Positions 1-8,640 of a stretch of 20,801 nt of DNA are shown piece after piece. The notes beneath the pieces are model-generated. The model ran no database searches and was not told where the DNA came from. It saw nothing but the letters and a program-made list of their open reading frames with translations. The translations under genes and the position numbers were made by a program. Location of the stretch: assembly GCA_900642245.1 (NCBI GenBank), contig CAAAJI010000810.1, positions 1 to 20,801 on the forward strand, given 5' to 3'. Numbering within the stretch: position 1 is the first letter of the stretch; each line of letters begins with the position of its first letter. The stretch comes from Fragilaria radians. Its lineage: Eukaryota; Bacillariophyta; Fragilariophyceae; Fragilariales; Fragilariaceae.

Positions 1-1
1 A

Positions 2-196
2 ATTTTTCAACAAAATAAATCCCAATGTTTGGGCGATGACGCTTGGATTGGGGAAGACCTCAGAGAACTTTACAATGGTCGAATACCTTTTTTAAATGAA
101 ACAGTATTCTTCAAATCGACGCGGTATTTATCTCCAGATTTAGCGAAGGAAATAGGTTTTAATCTTCCAATACTCTATAACTGGGGGAATCGATAA
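2..196 (+). CDS. 3' end of an unrecognised protein-coding gene (partial at left edge)
   Basis: The frame starting at base 2 is open from the window edge to a TAA at 194-196, giving the last 64 residues of a protein. The composition is protein-like, with aromatic residues throughout and an acidic stretch near residues 11-20 (DDAWIGEDL). The C-terminus ends in LYNWGNR. There is no start codon because the gene begins outside the window. I do not recognise the family. No membrane segment or cysteine pattern is visible. A chance open frame of this length in AT-rich DNA is possible but not likely, and the residue composition favours a real gene. Confidence 0.5.
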   Translation: MFQQNKSQCLGDDAWIGEDLRELYNGRIPFLNETVFFKSTRYLSPDLAKEIGFNLPILYNWGNR

Positions 197-1260
197 TATG
201 AGTGGAAATATGAAGGTTAAACATTGGAAGATCCACAATTTTGCGCAATAATACTACATTCACGCTTTTAGCAGCTCTTGAGACTCATCAAATATTATTT
301 GTTGCGTAAGGAAGTCGGTGTTGCAAGCATCGATTTTGTCAGAAAAAATGATTTTCTCCATCAATTGATGCTAATCAGTATTCAGTACTCTGATCTCTCT
401 TTGTTGCATAAGCGTTCTAGACCCGATATTTATCGTGTCAGCGTCAAATGTGATGCTAAACGCTTTCTTTACTGAGTTTGGATATACAAAAAGATGATAA
501 GACTTTAACAATTGATCCTTTGTCGGTACATCAAAGTTGGCAAAGAGGTTGCGGTTCTTCAACAGAAATTAGATTTCGTCACAAATCTTAAATTTCAAAT
601 GTGAAGCCTTTCTTTTGTACATTATTGAATAACATTTATACCGAAAGAATAAATAGAAATTGTCGTGATGATATGATATCACGTTAGAAAAGTTATCTCT
701 CTAGATTAACCTTCAATGTCATGAGTGATAGCAGATAATACAACCTATTATCCAGTGCTTCTTACAACAACAGCAAGTGTGGCAATGCAATTCATCCCTA
801 GAGCATGAAAATGCCTCCTTTAACATTTTCGACATCTCTTGCCAAATAGGAGAAATCATGTGTGAAACTTTGATTCAAGATGAAAAAAGTTTAGATCATC
901 AAACTCCCCATATCCAAATATGGTCTGTGTTGAGGGTAGGCCACAACTTTATAATTTTACCGCTGTTTATAATGCCTATGTCTAGCCAAAGAGCATTGAG
1001 AAATTTTCGACATATCAATTAGAATAACTCCTGGAAGTATAATTGTGCTCAAATATGAACTGCATAAGCTTTGGAAGGTGTATTCGATTTTCTCCTATAT
1101 CAAGTAGAACCTCATGATAGAAGGGATGAAGAACACGCCAGGGCCATAGGCCGTTTATAGCTCACAAATAGACCCCAAGAGTATATTATTCTGCAGAAAA
1201 ATTAACTTACCAATATGCTGACTTTAGTGAATCATAGCTTAGAGCTCTAAATTATCATCT
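197..1260. other. Intergenic, no supportable gene
   Basis: This is AT-rich DNA between the left-edge gene and the duplicated block. Only short open frames of 60 to 80 codons occur, with no recognisable motif, signal peptide or repeat. It should contain the 3' untranslated region of the left-edge gene, but no clear poly(A) signal can be assigned. Confidence 0.5.
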
Positions 1261-2646
1261 GTTGTAAGGGTGCGTCAATATCTCCTTCCTTATATTTCTG
1301 CAAAAATGTCAACTTGCAAGCGAAACAATCTGTGCTCATAACCTTTCGGATAAAGGTAGGCACCTACCACTATACATCACAGTTAAAAAAAGTGAGCTGG
1401 ACCCAGGGCATGTCTAAAGTAACTGAAAACAAGGACACCATAAAATGTCAGTCACTTTAGCCTCTACGAGCACTAAGGTAAGGAGGAATGAAAGACACGT
1501 TTTTCATTTAACAGCATAAGTGACACTAGCAAGACGTAGGCAATCACAACGAAAACAATTGATCTTGCATCACGCGTCGCTCTAGAAAAAAACTTGTTTT
1601 CGCCTTTAAGAGCAATAATCATGTATACATACTTTGCAACATCTTAGTCTACAAAATTGAAATACAGCATGTAACGTAAATATAAGCAGGAAAATGCACT
1701 TCTGAAAGTTTGTCCATTCATTCCAGAAGTAGGAAAAATATTGAACAACAAGTCAATTATCATATCTTGTTATAATCAATAGCTGCCATTCCTTGGATTT
1801 GATCTTGTTTAAAGCTAACTTTGGCTGTGAATTGAAAAATGGAGCATTTACAGAAACACACTGAATTAGTGACCAGATAATAAGTTTAAGTCATTATTCT
1901 TGGAATCATGCCATAGCTACTATGTATAACATTTCTATTCATGAGGAATGACATTTCTTTAAGATAAGTGTTCAACCGAGTAAATCTAACAAAATGGAAC
2001 TTTTCTGGAAAAAAGACCTGAGTTCAACATCTACAAAGACCATTCTACAGCTATTTTGAGAAAGGGATAAATGGAACAATCGAAGTGATATAATAGGTCA
2101 ATTCCAGAATAAATGTAATCCGATGCGTTATTCAATGAAAAATAAAGTTTAACAGGCAAGAAACAGGGGAAAGCGCCCATTTCGGAAAACGTAACTGTCC
2201 AATGGGAGGAATAGTTATTGGGATGCACCAGATATTTGTGCAAAAACAGAATGAATTCACCTGATATATTTGAAGTTTAGTATTTGTACCTGAAAACTGG
2301 TTTTTGCATCTTCAGGAATTTAATTAATTAATCAGGCCATTGTTGTCACTCAAAATAAAAGTAAGTTTTTTGACTTAACTTTCTTTCTTGTATGGTGCAA
2401 ATAATTCTCCCGTCCAGGGCAAAAATGTCGAAGTATAAGACAAGGTGCATCCTGGAATTTAAGGCTATTATTCAACATGGCCATTTTCCCGTTAAATAAA
2501 TGTGTCCCAAAATTTGAATCTTGAAAGGAACCCAAAAAATTCCCATTTCGAAAGTTTACCTCCAACGCGTCAAATTGCAAGATGAAACAAAACCTCGCGC
2601 CTTCATTTTTGACAATTGGCTTGAAACCAGAGGGCTTACCTTCCTT

Positions 2647-4305
2647 ATGGTTCAAATTTGGAAAGTCTTGATAATCCTTTTTAATGGATGTTTCTCATAT
2701 GCCAAAACGGAGTGTACCGTTTGTCCTCGGGGCACCAAACCAAATTCAAACACAGACCCATCTATCGTCATGGAAATCCTTGGTGAAGCAAAAACATGTC
2801 ACGAAGTTCACAAAATGGGAAAAATTCTTTTGAGTAGTCAGAATAGTTGTAAAGAACTTCAAGATTGGGGATTACGATATTGTCATTGTACAAGTCTTCA
2901 TGACGTGAAAAAAAATGTCGTTCCATCGGTGGACACAGTTTCTTCATCAGAAGATTTCTCAACGACCTTAATATCATCTGATACATCTCGGAAGCTTCTA
3001 AATTCTAACAGACAGTCGATTAAAGAGCAGTGTTCACTTTGTGGAAAAGGTGAAACTCCTCATGATCCTAATGCAGATATTGTCTTTGACGATAAGATAC
3101 AAAGCTGCCAGGATGTGCACAATCTTGGAGATTTGACATCCAAATTGGGCAACGACAAATGTTCCTTTATCCAAAATATTGGAAAGTTCATTTGCTTTTG
3201 CCAAAAGGGCAGACCTCCTGAGGAAAATACTTGTACATTGTGCGACGATGGGTCCCCAATTCCAAATCCGGATCGGGAAGTCATGCCCGGATTTACCTGT
3301 GCTGAGATGCAGGTTGATGCCAGGCGTGATTTTCCATATAACTGTCGCGTGTATCAAACAATATTGGGGAGTTATTGCGGTTGTAACACATCCAAAACAT
3401 CAGCACAATATTGTCGACTTTGCGATGGAGGGCTTTTACCCGATCCGCTTAAGACTGTGGGTGATATGAGCTGCATTGAACATGAACTTGAAGCATCTCT
3501 AGAAAAAACTTGCCTTGCAAAACGAGCGGAAGTTGGGAAAAAATGTTGCAAAGTATCAGGTTGTTTTTCCGGTAACTCGCTTGTTTCAATTGAGGATGGA
3601 ACACAGATATCGCTTGCGAACCTTAGAGTTGGTGACATGATCATGGATGGCAACAATTCATACACACAAATCAATGCATTTGGTCATCGGAATACCAAAA
3701 AGACAATATCTTACCTACAAATTCACACAAATGCTACAAATCGCCCTCTTCAAGTCTCTCTCGAACACATGGTATTTCAGGCTATAAATAAACAGCCAGT
3801 AGCAGCTGGTAGTCTCAAGCTTGGGGATTCCTTACTGTTACATGATGGCACAACTTCCGTAATTACTCATATTCAGCAAGTCTATGCTCCTGGGGTCTAT
3901 GCTCCTTTTACAGATTCTGGAAAATTGGTGGTCGATGGCATCCTTGTTTCTTCATATATTGACTTCCTACCCGGCAAGATTCCTCATTGGATTTCTCAAC
4001 ATTTTGTTGCGCATTTATTTCAAGCTCCTCATCGACTTTGTCTGACCATGAAAGTTTGTCGCGAGTCGTACAACGAAGAAGGGATTTCTCAGTACGCAGT
4101 GGTCCTGCGCTCAATGGTGGAATGGACCCAAACGCAACCGAATGTGATTCAATTTGTTTTCCTTGTAATTGGAGTTTTGGTGTCTCTCCTTTTTCAAGTT
4201 GTTGAATGTATTTTCTTGAAAATGTGGGCAAGAACTTTGTTGGCATTGGTCCTCTTCAAGCTTTTTCTTGTAACCTCACATCTCAGGAAAGCTTGTTTTT
4301 TCTGA
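2647..4305 (+). CDS. Secreted Cys-rich four-repeat protein with Hedgehog-type Hint domain, copy A
   Basis: The protein has 552 residues. I start it at the ATG at 2647 because it aligns with the copy B start. The open frame upstream of it (from 2521) has no ATG and is closed in copy B by an in-frame TGA at 9489. Seen in order: hydrophobic signal peptide (residues 1-19); four six-Cys repeats at 23-81, 129-185, 196-246 and 256-301; Hint domain at about 305-440, beginning GCFSGNSLV with Cys306 at the cleavage position; His374 in SLEHMVF with Ser371 where Hedgehogs have Thr; GVYAPFTDSGKLVVDG at 416-431, a Hedgehog-like phrase; HFVAHLFQAPHRL at 452-464, like the segment after the Hedgehog Hint; and hydrophobic segments at about 501-523 and 530-543. 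Hint domains of this family cleave the peptide bond before the Cys by an N-to-S acyl shift. The inference is a membrane-bound precursor that can release its Cys-rich ectodomain. An RKL motif lies at 115-117 in the linker between R1 and R2. Relative to copy B the end is shortened by a frameshift. Confidence 0.88.
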   Translation: MVQIWKVLIILFNGCFSYAKTECTVCPRGTKPNSNTDPSIVMEILGEAKTCHEVHKMGKILLSSQNSCKELQDWGLRYCHCTSLHDVKKNVVPSVDTVSSSEDFSTTLISSDTSRKLLNSNRQSIKEQCSLCGKGETPHDPNADIVFDDKIQSCQDVHNLGDLTSKLGNDKCSFIQNIGKFICFCQKGRPPEENTCTLCDDGSPIPNPDREVMPGFTCAEMQVDARRDFPYNCRVYQTILGSYCGCNTSKTSAQYCRLCDGGLLPDPLKTVGDMSCIEHELEASLEKTCLAKRAEVGKKCCKVSGCFSGNSLVSIEDGTQISLANLRVGDMIMDGNNSYTQINAFGHRNTKKTISYLQIHTNATNRPLQVSLEHMVFQAINKQPVAAGSLKLGDSLLLHDGTTSVITHIQQVYAPGVYAPFTDSGKLVVDGILVSSYIDFLPGKIPHWISQHFVAHLFQAPHRLCLTMKVCRESYNEEGISQYAVVLRSMVEWTQTQPNVIQFVFLVIGVLVSLLFQVVECIFLKMWARTLLALVLFKLFLVTSHLRKACFF

Positions 4306-4792
4306 TATTTTTAAAGGATTGATCTGACTTTCAGACAACTTTAATTTTGAATGCCAAAATATCTAATGAAATCACTTAGACTCTATCACATATTTTGGTA
4401 TTTTGTTTTATTTGGGTTTCACATGAAAATAGAAAAAGAGCGCTATGTTTTTTAATAACGTATGGTTTTTGAGAAGATTTGACACACATGAACTGCCCAA
4501 GAGTGATACAAATACCCGAAGTTAAGCAAGTTTTATTAAAGTTGATTGAAATTTCCCTATTGTTTGCTGAGAAATTTAGAAAAGTCACATCGTTGTTCAT
4601 GAGAAAAGAATCAATTAGCAACATGGCATTGCTTGTTCTGGAAGATAAAAGATAAAGTAACAATTCTGTTAAGCTTTTTCCTCACTGGCTGATAGCAGGG
4701 GAAATTAGAGATTGTTTTGAAAGATCAATCAACCATTGATTGGAGCATATCGAGTCTCGATTAAGTACTTACCATCGTGTTTGCTCCGTATG
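4306..4792 (+). repeat. 3' flank of copy A, homologous to the 3' flank of copy B
   Basis: There is no gene here. The first 90 bp after the stop codon are almost the same as those after the copy B stop. From about 4590 to 4792 the homology to 11305-11524 resumes, ending in CGTGTTTGCTCCGTATGAA. The middle part, about 4400-4530, is missing from copy B. Confidence 0.65.
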
Positions 4793-5224
4793 AAAGGGTA
4801 TCGGGACCTGCTCATTGGTTTAGAGATTGCCCCAAGAAAAGGGACAAAGGGTTATGACAACTTTGTGACAAAGAATGATATAGCTCATGCTGAGCTTCTC
4901 CTTGCTTGTGATTGCAATATCTGTCTTGGTATTGTAAACACCAGCAGATCAGAGATGTTGCCTGAACGGGACGCAAATATGGCTTGGAAAAACCTTGTTG
5001 CCAAATTTGAGCCAGCTACCAAGAATGAAGAAGGAATTTGTTGAATGCAACCAAGAGTCCACGACTCAAGACCCAGATCAATGGATTACAGGTCTTGAGC
5101 TCAAGGAGAGGAAACTAGAGATTCTGGGCCAAAAGATGTCTGAAATGGATCTCATCATCCATGTATTTCACAATCTTCCAGAAGAGTACAAAACGACCCT
5201 TGAGTTGCTCAAGAATGAGGTTTG
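4793..5224 (+). pseudogene. copia gag fragment
   Basis: The first frame reads KGYRDLLIG at the left break, then AELLLACDCN and AWKNLVAKFEP, a conserved part of copia gag (UBN2/Retrotran_gag type). A frameshift near 5020-5035 moves the continuation into the next frame, with KKEFVECNQES, DPDQWITGLE and HVFHNLPEEYKTTLELL. That order is the usual one for copia gag. The true gag N-terminus is missing. The first residues of the apparent open frame (from 4736) come from the gene flank, not from gag. Confidence 0.82.
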
Positions 5225-5790
5225 AAGGCAAAGGACGCTGAAATGGGGAAGTTCCTAAGGATGGACAATGCCGGGGAAAACGTCGCGTTAAAAACCAAAT
5301 TGGAGAGGTAAGGGATTGCAATTGTCATTGAGGTCACCAGTCTTAACACCCCTGAACAGAATGGCCAGACGGAAAGGAGTTTTGCCGCTCTTTGGGGACA
5401 AGTAAGAGCCATTCTGAACCATGCTGGAGTCACTCCACATATTTGTGAACAATTATGGGCAGAGAATGTGCCTCAACTTCCACCTTGTGCAATATCACAA
5501 TGGCAAGAGCCCACATGAAGTGCTTTGCGGAAAAGAGGAAATCTATGCAAGAGATCTTTGCTTTTTGGAGAAGTTGGGATCAGACTCTCCAAACTTTATG
5601 GGCTGCCAGAAAAAATAGCTAACAAAGGTAACAAATGTCTGTTCCTTGGGTATGAGTCCAACCATCTGTACAAAGTGTTTGACCTAAAAACAAATCTGTC
5701 ATGTTGACAAGAGATGCTAGGTTGCTTGGTAAGACTTATGCAAATATTTTGAACTTAATTGTTCAAAGTCAATCCAAGATACCGACTTAG
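5225..5790 (+). pseudogene. copia integrase fragment
   Basis: The frame at 5225 reads GKFLRMDNAGENVALKTK, the core segment around the second catalytic Asp. After an in-frame stop at 5309 comes LNTPEQNGQTERSFAALWG with the catalytic Glu region. Further frameshifts follow: GKSPHEVLCGKEEIYARDL, then LSKLYGLPEKIANKGNKCLF, then LTRDARLLGKTY from 5704. At least three frame changes are needed. The first half of the integrase, including the HHCC zinc domain and the first catalytic Asp, is absent. Confidence 0.82.
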
Positions 5791-5966
5791 AGAGTTCTGA
5801 TAACAAGATCTGGGGTATACCACCAAGTGAAGCAGCAAAAGCAACGGAAGAAGCAAAGAAAACAGAGAGCATCTTTTTCTATTGTTACAAGGCAGGGATT
5901 TAATGGATGCTGTGGATGATGAAGCAAAAATATCAATATTAAGTGTTAATTCCACTAATGGCAAGT

Positions 5967-6035
5967 GGCAAGTTGTAGCAGTGGGATTTGAACCCAAAAG
6001 GGAACAGAAAAGTTGATTTTCTGTAACTACTTGCC
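5967..6035. other. tRNA-like three-way-junction structure in the copia remnant
   Basis: Three nested or adjacent stems can be drawn. The outer stem pairs GGCAAGT (5967-5973) with ACTTGCC (6029-6035). One inner hairpin is TGGG-ATTTGAA-CCCA (5982-5996). A second inner hairpin is ACAGAAAA-GTTGA-TTTTCTGT (6004-6024). On the minus strand the first inner hairpin reads GGGTTCAAATCCC, which fits a tRNA T-arm and pol III B-box. A D-arm is missing, the second hairpin is not a normal anticodon arm, and the T-arm is not next to the acceptor stem, so I do not call a tRNA gene. Confidence 0.35.
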
Positions 6036-6059
6036 GGTTGCTGCTGATTCCTGTCATAC

Positions 6060-6530
6060 TAACGCTAATATGTCACTTCCCATTTCTAGTAGTTGTCCAC
6101 TAGTACATAATAGACTGATATTGTTTAATCGGCAAAATAGTACTAAAATAAAATTATGCTACAAAAAACATTTTGTGTAAATTGTGAGACAGAAAAATAC
6201 TTTTCTAGAGCAAACTATATTTTTCTTGGCGATCTTCCTATTGCTTTTATAACCGTTGCAAAGCATCTTTTCAACCTGTAAGATGTGCCAAAGATATTCT
6301 AATATTGATGTTTAGTTCTCAAACATGGCAAAGATATATTAACCAATGTTTTTCCATGGCGAATCCTTGCCTGCATCAACTGAAAAAATGGCAATGAAAG
6401 ATAAATTTAACCGAAAACTAGATGTATAACATCATTGAATAAATCACCTATCAAAACGACCTTGATCAGGAAAATTACTTTACCAGTTCACTTGCTTCTG
6501 TTAAATTTAAAGTTTATAAAAAGTCGCAAT
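6060..6530. other. Non-coding, AT-rich stretch between integrase and RT remnants
   Basis: About 470 bp have no recognisable copia coding sequence in any frame. The base composition is more AT-rich than the flanking element. It could be a decayed linker between integrase and reverse transcriptase, or a later insertion. No terminal repeats are evident. Confidence 0.4.
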
Positions 6531-6534
6531 ATCT

Positions 6535-7300
6535 TACTATGAGGAATCAGAGGAAGAGTCTGAGGACAACGATGCTGGTTTACTTATCAATGGTGAAGTC
6601 ACGGGAGATTCTTACACTTTCAAAGAAGCATTCTTTGATGCTGATCCCAAGAAGAGAAGTAGCTGGCGAGCTGGATAGCATGAAAAAATGCGAAGTATGG
6701 ACAATTTTGGATAAAAAGGACATGCCAAAGGGCTGTTGATGGACCAGAAGCTTAATTTTAAAGCTTGGTTAATTGATGTCGAAACTTCCTTTTGTAATGG
6801 AACCTTGGAAGAGGAGATATACATGCAGATCCCTCACGGTCTCCAAAGCAATGTGAAGAAGAAAGTTGAGTCCAAAAAGGTCCTAATACTGAACAAGTCA
6901 ATTTATGATCTGGTTCAAGCCGCCAGACAGTGGCACAAACGATTTGAGAAAGGAATCCTCAAGCTTGGATATTTTCGAAATGAAGTCAATCCATGTCTCT
7001 TCTTGAAGCTGGAAGGGGTTGCATTTTGTCTCTTGTGCATCTATGTTGATGATGGAATCATTGCTGGGTATGGAAAATTGATTGAGACCCCTTTTTTGGT
7101 TTGAATCAATTGTTCAAAATCAAGATTCAGAAGTCCATCAAAGACTTCCTGGGATGCAAATCCATAAGAGTATGAGTGTTTTCGTGCTGTCTCAGACGCG
7201 AATCATCAAGATCAAGGATGAAAGATTGTTGATCAAAAGGAGAAATGGAAAACTCCTTCTGCACCAGGTTTCTTTGTTGGTGAGACCTAAGAACCAGAAG
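6535..7300 (+). pseudogene. copia reverse transcriptase fragment
   Basis: An acidic linker (EESEEESEDND) leads to EAFFDADPKKRSSW and then CEVWTILDKKDMPKG, the start of the copia RT (RVT_2). The part normally following it (the VLKHKW-like region) is deleted at about 6737. The frame from 6736 resumes at AWLIDVETSFCNGTLEEEIY and keeps KSIYDLVQAARQWHKRF. It then reaches the catalytic motif IYVDD at about 7039-7053. After a frameshift near 7085 the text continues with KIQKSIKDFLGCKIH-like sequence. The YVDD box is intact, but the protein is not, because an essential N-terminal segment is missing. Confidence 0.85.
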
Positions 7301-7307
7301 GAGATGA

Positions 7308-7998
7308 TTGATGTGGATAGGCAGAAATAGTAACACCATTGGAACTCTTCTCTATCTTGTAAAGTCATCAAGACCGAACGTTGCAAACTTGGTTAGAGAG
7401 CTTTCAAAGGTCATGGATGGAGCGTCTCCAGCCCATGAGAAGGAACTTAAGAGGGTTATGCAATTCAATGCCTCAGAAAAGATAAAGAGATTCAAATTCA
7501 AGCGAATCATGACACCGTCTGGACAGTCAACGTGTACAGCAACAGCAACTTTCACGGAGACAAGGATGACCGGAAAATCATCACTGGGTATGTCATTTTT
7601 GCGAGTGGAGTGGCGATTTCCTGGAAATCTAATGCCCAGCCAAATGCCACTCCACTCTGTCAAGTACAGAAGCTGAATATATGGCCCTATGTGAAACCGT
7701 AAGGAAAGTTAAGTTCGCTTCACAGCTTTTGGAGACATTGAAATTCATTTTTCCAAAACCCATCAAAGTGAAAGTCAACAACATTGGAGCCGTGCTCTAA
7801 TACAAGAGCATGACTTCTGCAGAATAAGCCAAGCACATCCAGATAAAGCATCACTTTATTCGCGAGCAGATTAATAAATGATTGATTGAGATAGAGCTTG
7901 TAAGGTCAGAAGAGAGTTCTGCCAACATCTTTACAAGAAAGTTGCGGTTACCAAGCCACCAAGCTAACCGTGAAGAAGGGATGAGAGGCAAGAAATAA
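7308..7998 (+). pseudogene. copia RNase H and connection-domain fragment
   Basis: The frame from 7308 reads IGTLLYLVKSSRPNVANLVR and SKVMDGASPAHEKELKRV, the connection region before copia RNase H. Frameshifts lead into GDKDDRKIITGYVIF and VAISWKSNAQ. A further frame gives LSSTEAEYMALCETVRKV and KHIQIKHHFIREQINK, with in-frame stops at about 7798, 7825 and 7879, and ends at 7998. At the position of the first catalytic Asp (usually SDSDFAGD) the text is YSNSNFHGD, so those Asp residues are changed to Asn. The enzyme would be dead even without the stops. Confidence 0.82.
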
Positions 7999-8640
7999 TC
8001 AAAGGAAAGGTGTCAAGAGGAAGGAAATGAATTTGATCATTTTATCTGTATAATCGGTGAGGGGTGCATTTCAGCAAGTTTATGTTAAGAAATAAGTAAA
8101 AACGAGGAGAAAATTACACGTTAAGTAATTTGTGAATATCCAGGTAAAGTTGGGTAAGTGATAAATGCTTGAGAAAGGAGAGCAGGGTGATAATATCCAA
8201 ATTGATGAATTACTAATCATTGGACGACAAATATGAAACCAAATTAGCGTTTGAATTTTAATTCAATCTTTAAATACAAGTTACAATATCGTATTTTTAA
8301 GGAAATCAACTCCGTTCAACCTTGATGTCAACCGAAGATTCTCATCTCCTCTCAATCAAACAAAGTTTAATCCACTTTATGTTTTCTATTGATCTAAGTC
8401 TTCATTTTCATCATACACTATCAGCTGCCATGAATGTGCTCGAAAACTGGCGTATTCTGCACTATCCCTGGTTTAAAATATAGGGATATCTACATTGACA
8501 TCTCCTTCCTTGAAAGTTATGTTAGAATACCCACTACTTTACCAGTCCAGTTGAAACAGTTAGCGATTATACACTAGACCATTTGGTTTAAAGTGAAGAA
8601 GGATCACTATCTTTCACAGTAATAAATCTTTAAAACAAAC
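7999..8640. other. Spacer between the copia remnant and copy B homology
   Basis: There is no gene. The first part should hold the 3' end of the copia element. Purine-rich runs occur near 8010-8030, 8055 and 8102-8112, any of which could be an old polypurine tract, but no LTR pair was found. From about 8340, weak similarity to copy A upstream DNA starts, for example a shared ATCTCCTTCC word at 8503 and 1279. Confidence 0.4.

Larger units (their letters stand above)
1430..4793 (+). repeat. Tandem duplication unit, copy A
   Basis: This block matches 8640-11525 (copy B) in order and orientation. Matching landmarks upstream of the genes are an AAATGTCAGT word (1443 against 8694), a GGAGGAATGAAAG word (1481 against 8768), a stretch around GAGCAACAATCATG (about 1610 against 8933), and a CAACGCGTCAAA word just before each start codon. 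Downstream, the 3' flanks match closely for about 90 bp after the stop codon. They match again over 4590-4793 up to the shared phrase CGTGTTTGCTCCGTATGAA, where copy A switches abruptly to copia gag sequence. Copy A holds about 400 bp near 1870-2330 with no clear partner in copy B. It also has about 130 bp near 4400-4530 that copy B lacks. Boundaries are approximate because the outer homology is weak. Confidence 0.75.
4793..7998 (+). mobile_element. Decayed Ty1/copia retrotransposon, truncated, no LTRs found
   Basis: Translated fragments follow the copia order: gag, integrase, reverse transcriptase, RNase H. All are on the plus strand and broken by stops, frameshifts and deletions. The left end starts inside gag, directly at the break in the duplicated flank. 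No zinc knuckle, protease or N-terminal integrase sequence lies between the gag part (ending about 5224) and the integrase core (from about 5225), so an internal deletion joined them. The reading of the last pol part ends with a TAA at 7996-7998. I found no direct repeats that could be LTRs and no convincing primer-binding site. The element cannot make a full polyprotein. The gag and pol wording resembles the copia elements I associate with diatoms. Confidence 0.88.

Noticed and set aside
777..1022. 81-codon open frame in the left intergenic region
   Set aside because: No recognised family, no repeat of it elsewhere in the window, and the length is within chance expectation.
2521..2646. In-frame extension of Hint gene A upstream of the ATG
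   Set aside because: It has no ATG, the matching frame in copy B is closed by TGA at 9489, and the signal peptide begins directly at the ATG at 2647.
3562..3970. A splicing intein inside the Cys-rich proteins
   Set aside because: There is no C-terminal His-Asn plus Cys/Ser/Thr splice junction, and a Hog-like segment and membrane segments follow, which fits a Hedgehog-type cleaving Hint instead.
5960..6040. A tRNA gene on the minus strand
   Set aside because: The T-arm word is good, but there is no D-arm, the second hairpin does not form a normal anticodon arm and the T-arm is not next to the acceptor stem.
8000..8120. 3' LTR of the copia element after a polypurine tract
   Set aside because: Several purine-rich runs exist, but no matching sequence is found at the 5' side, so no LTR can be called.
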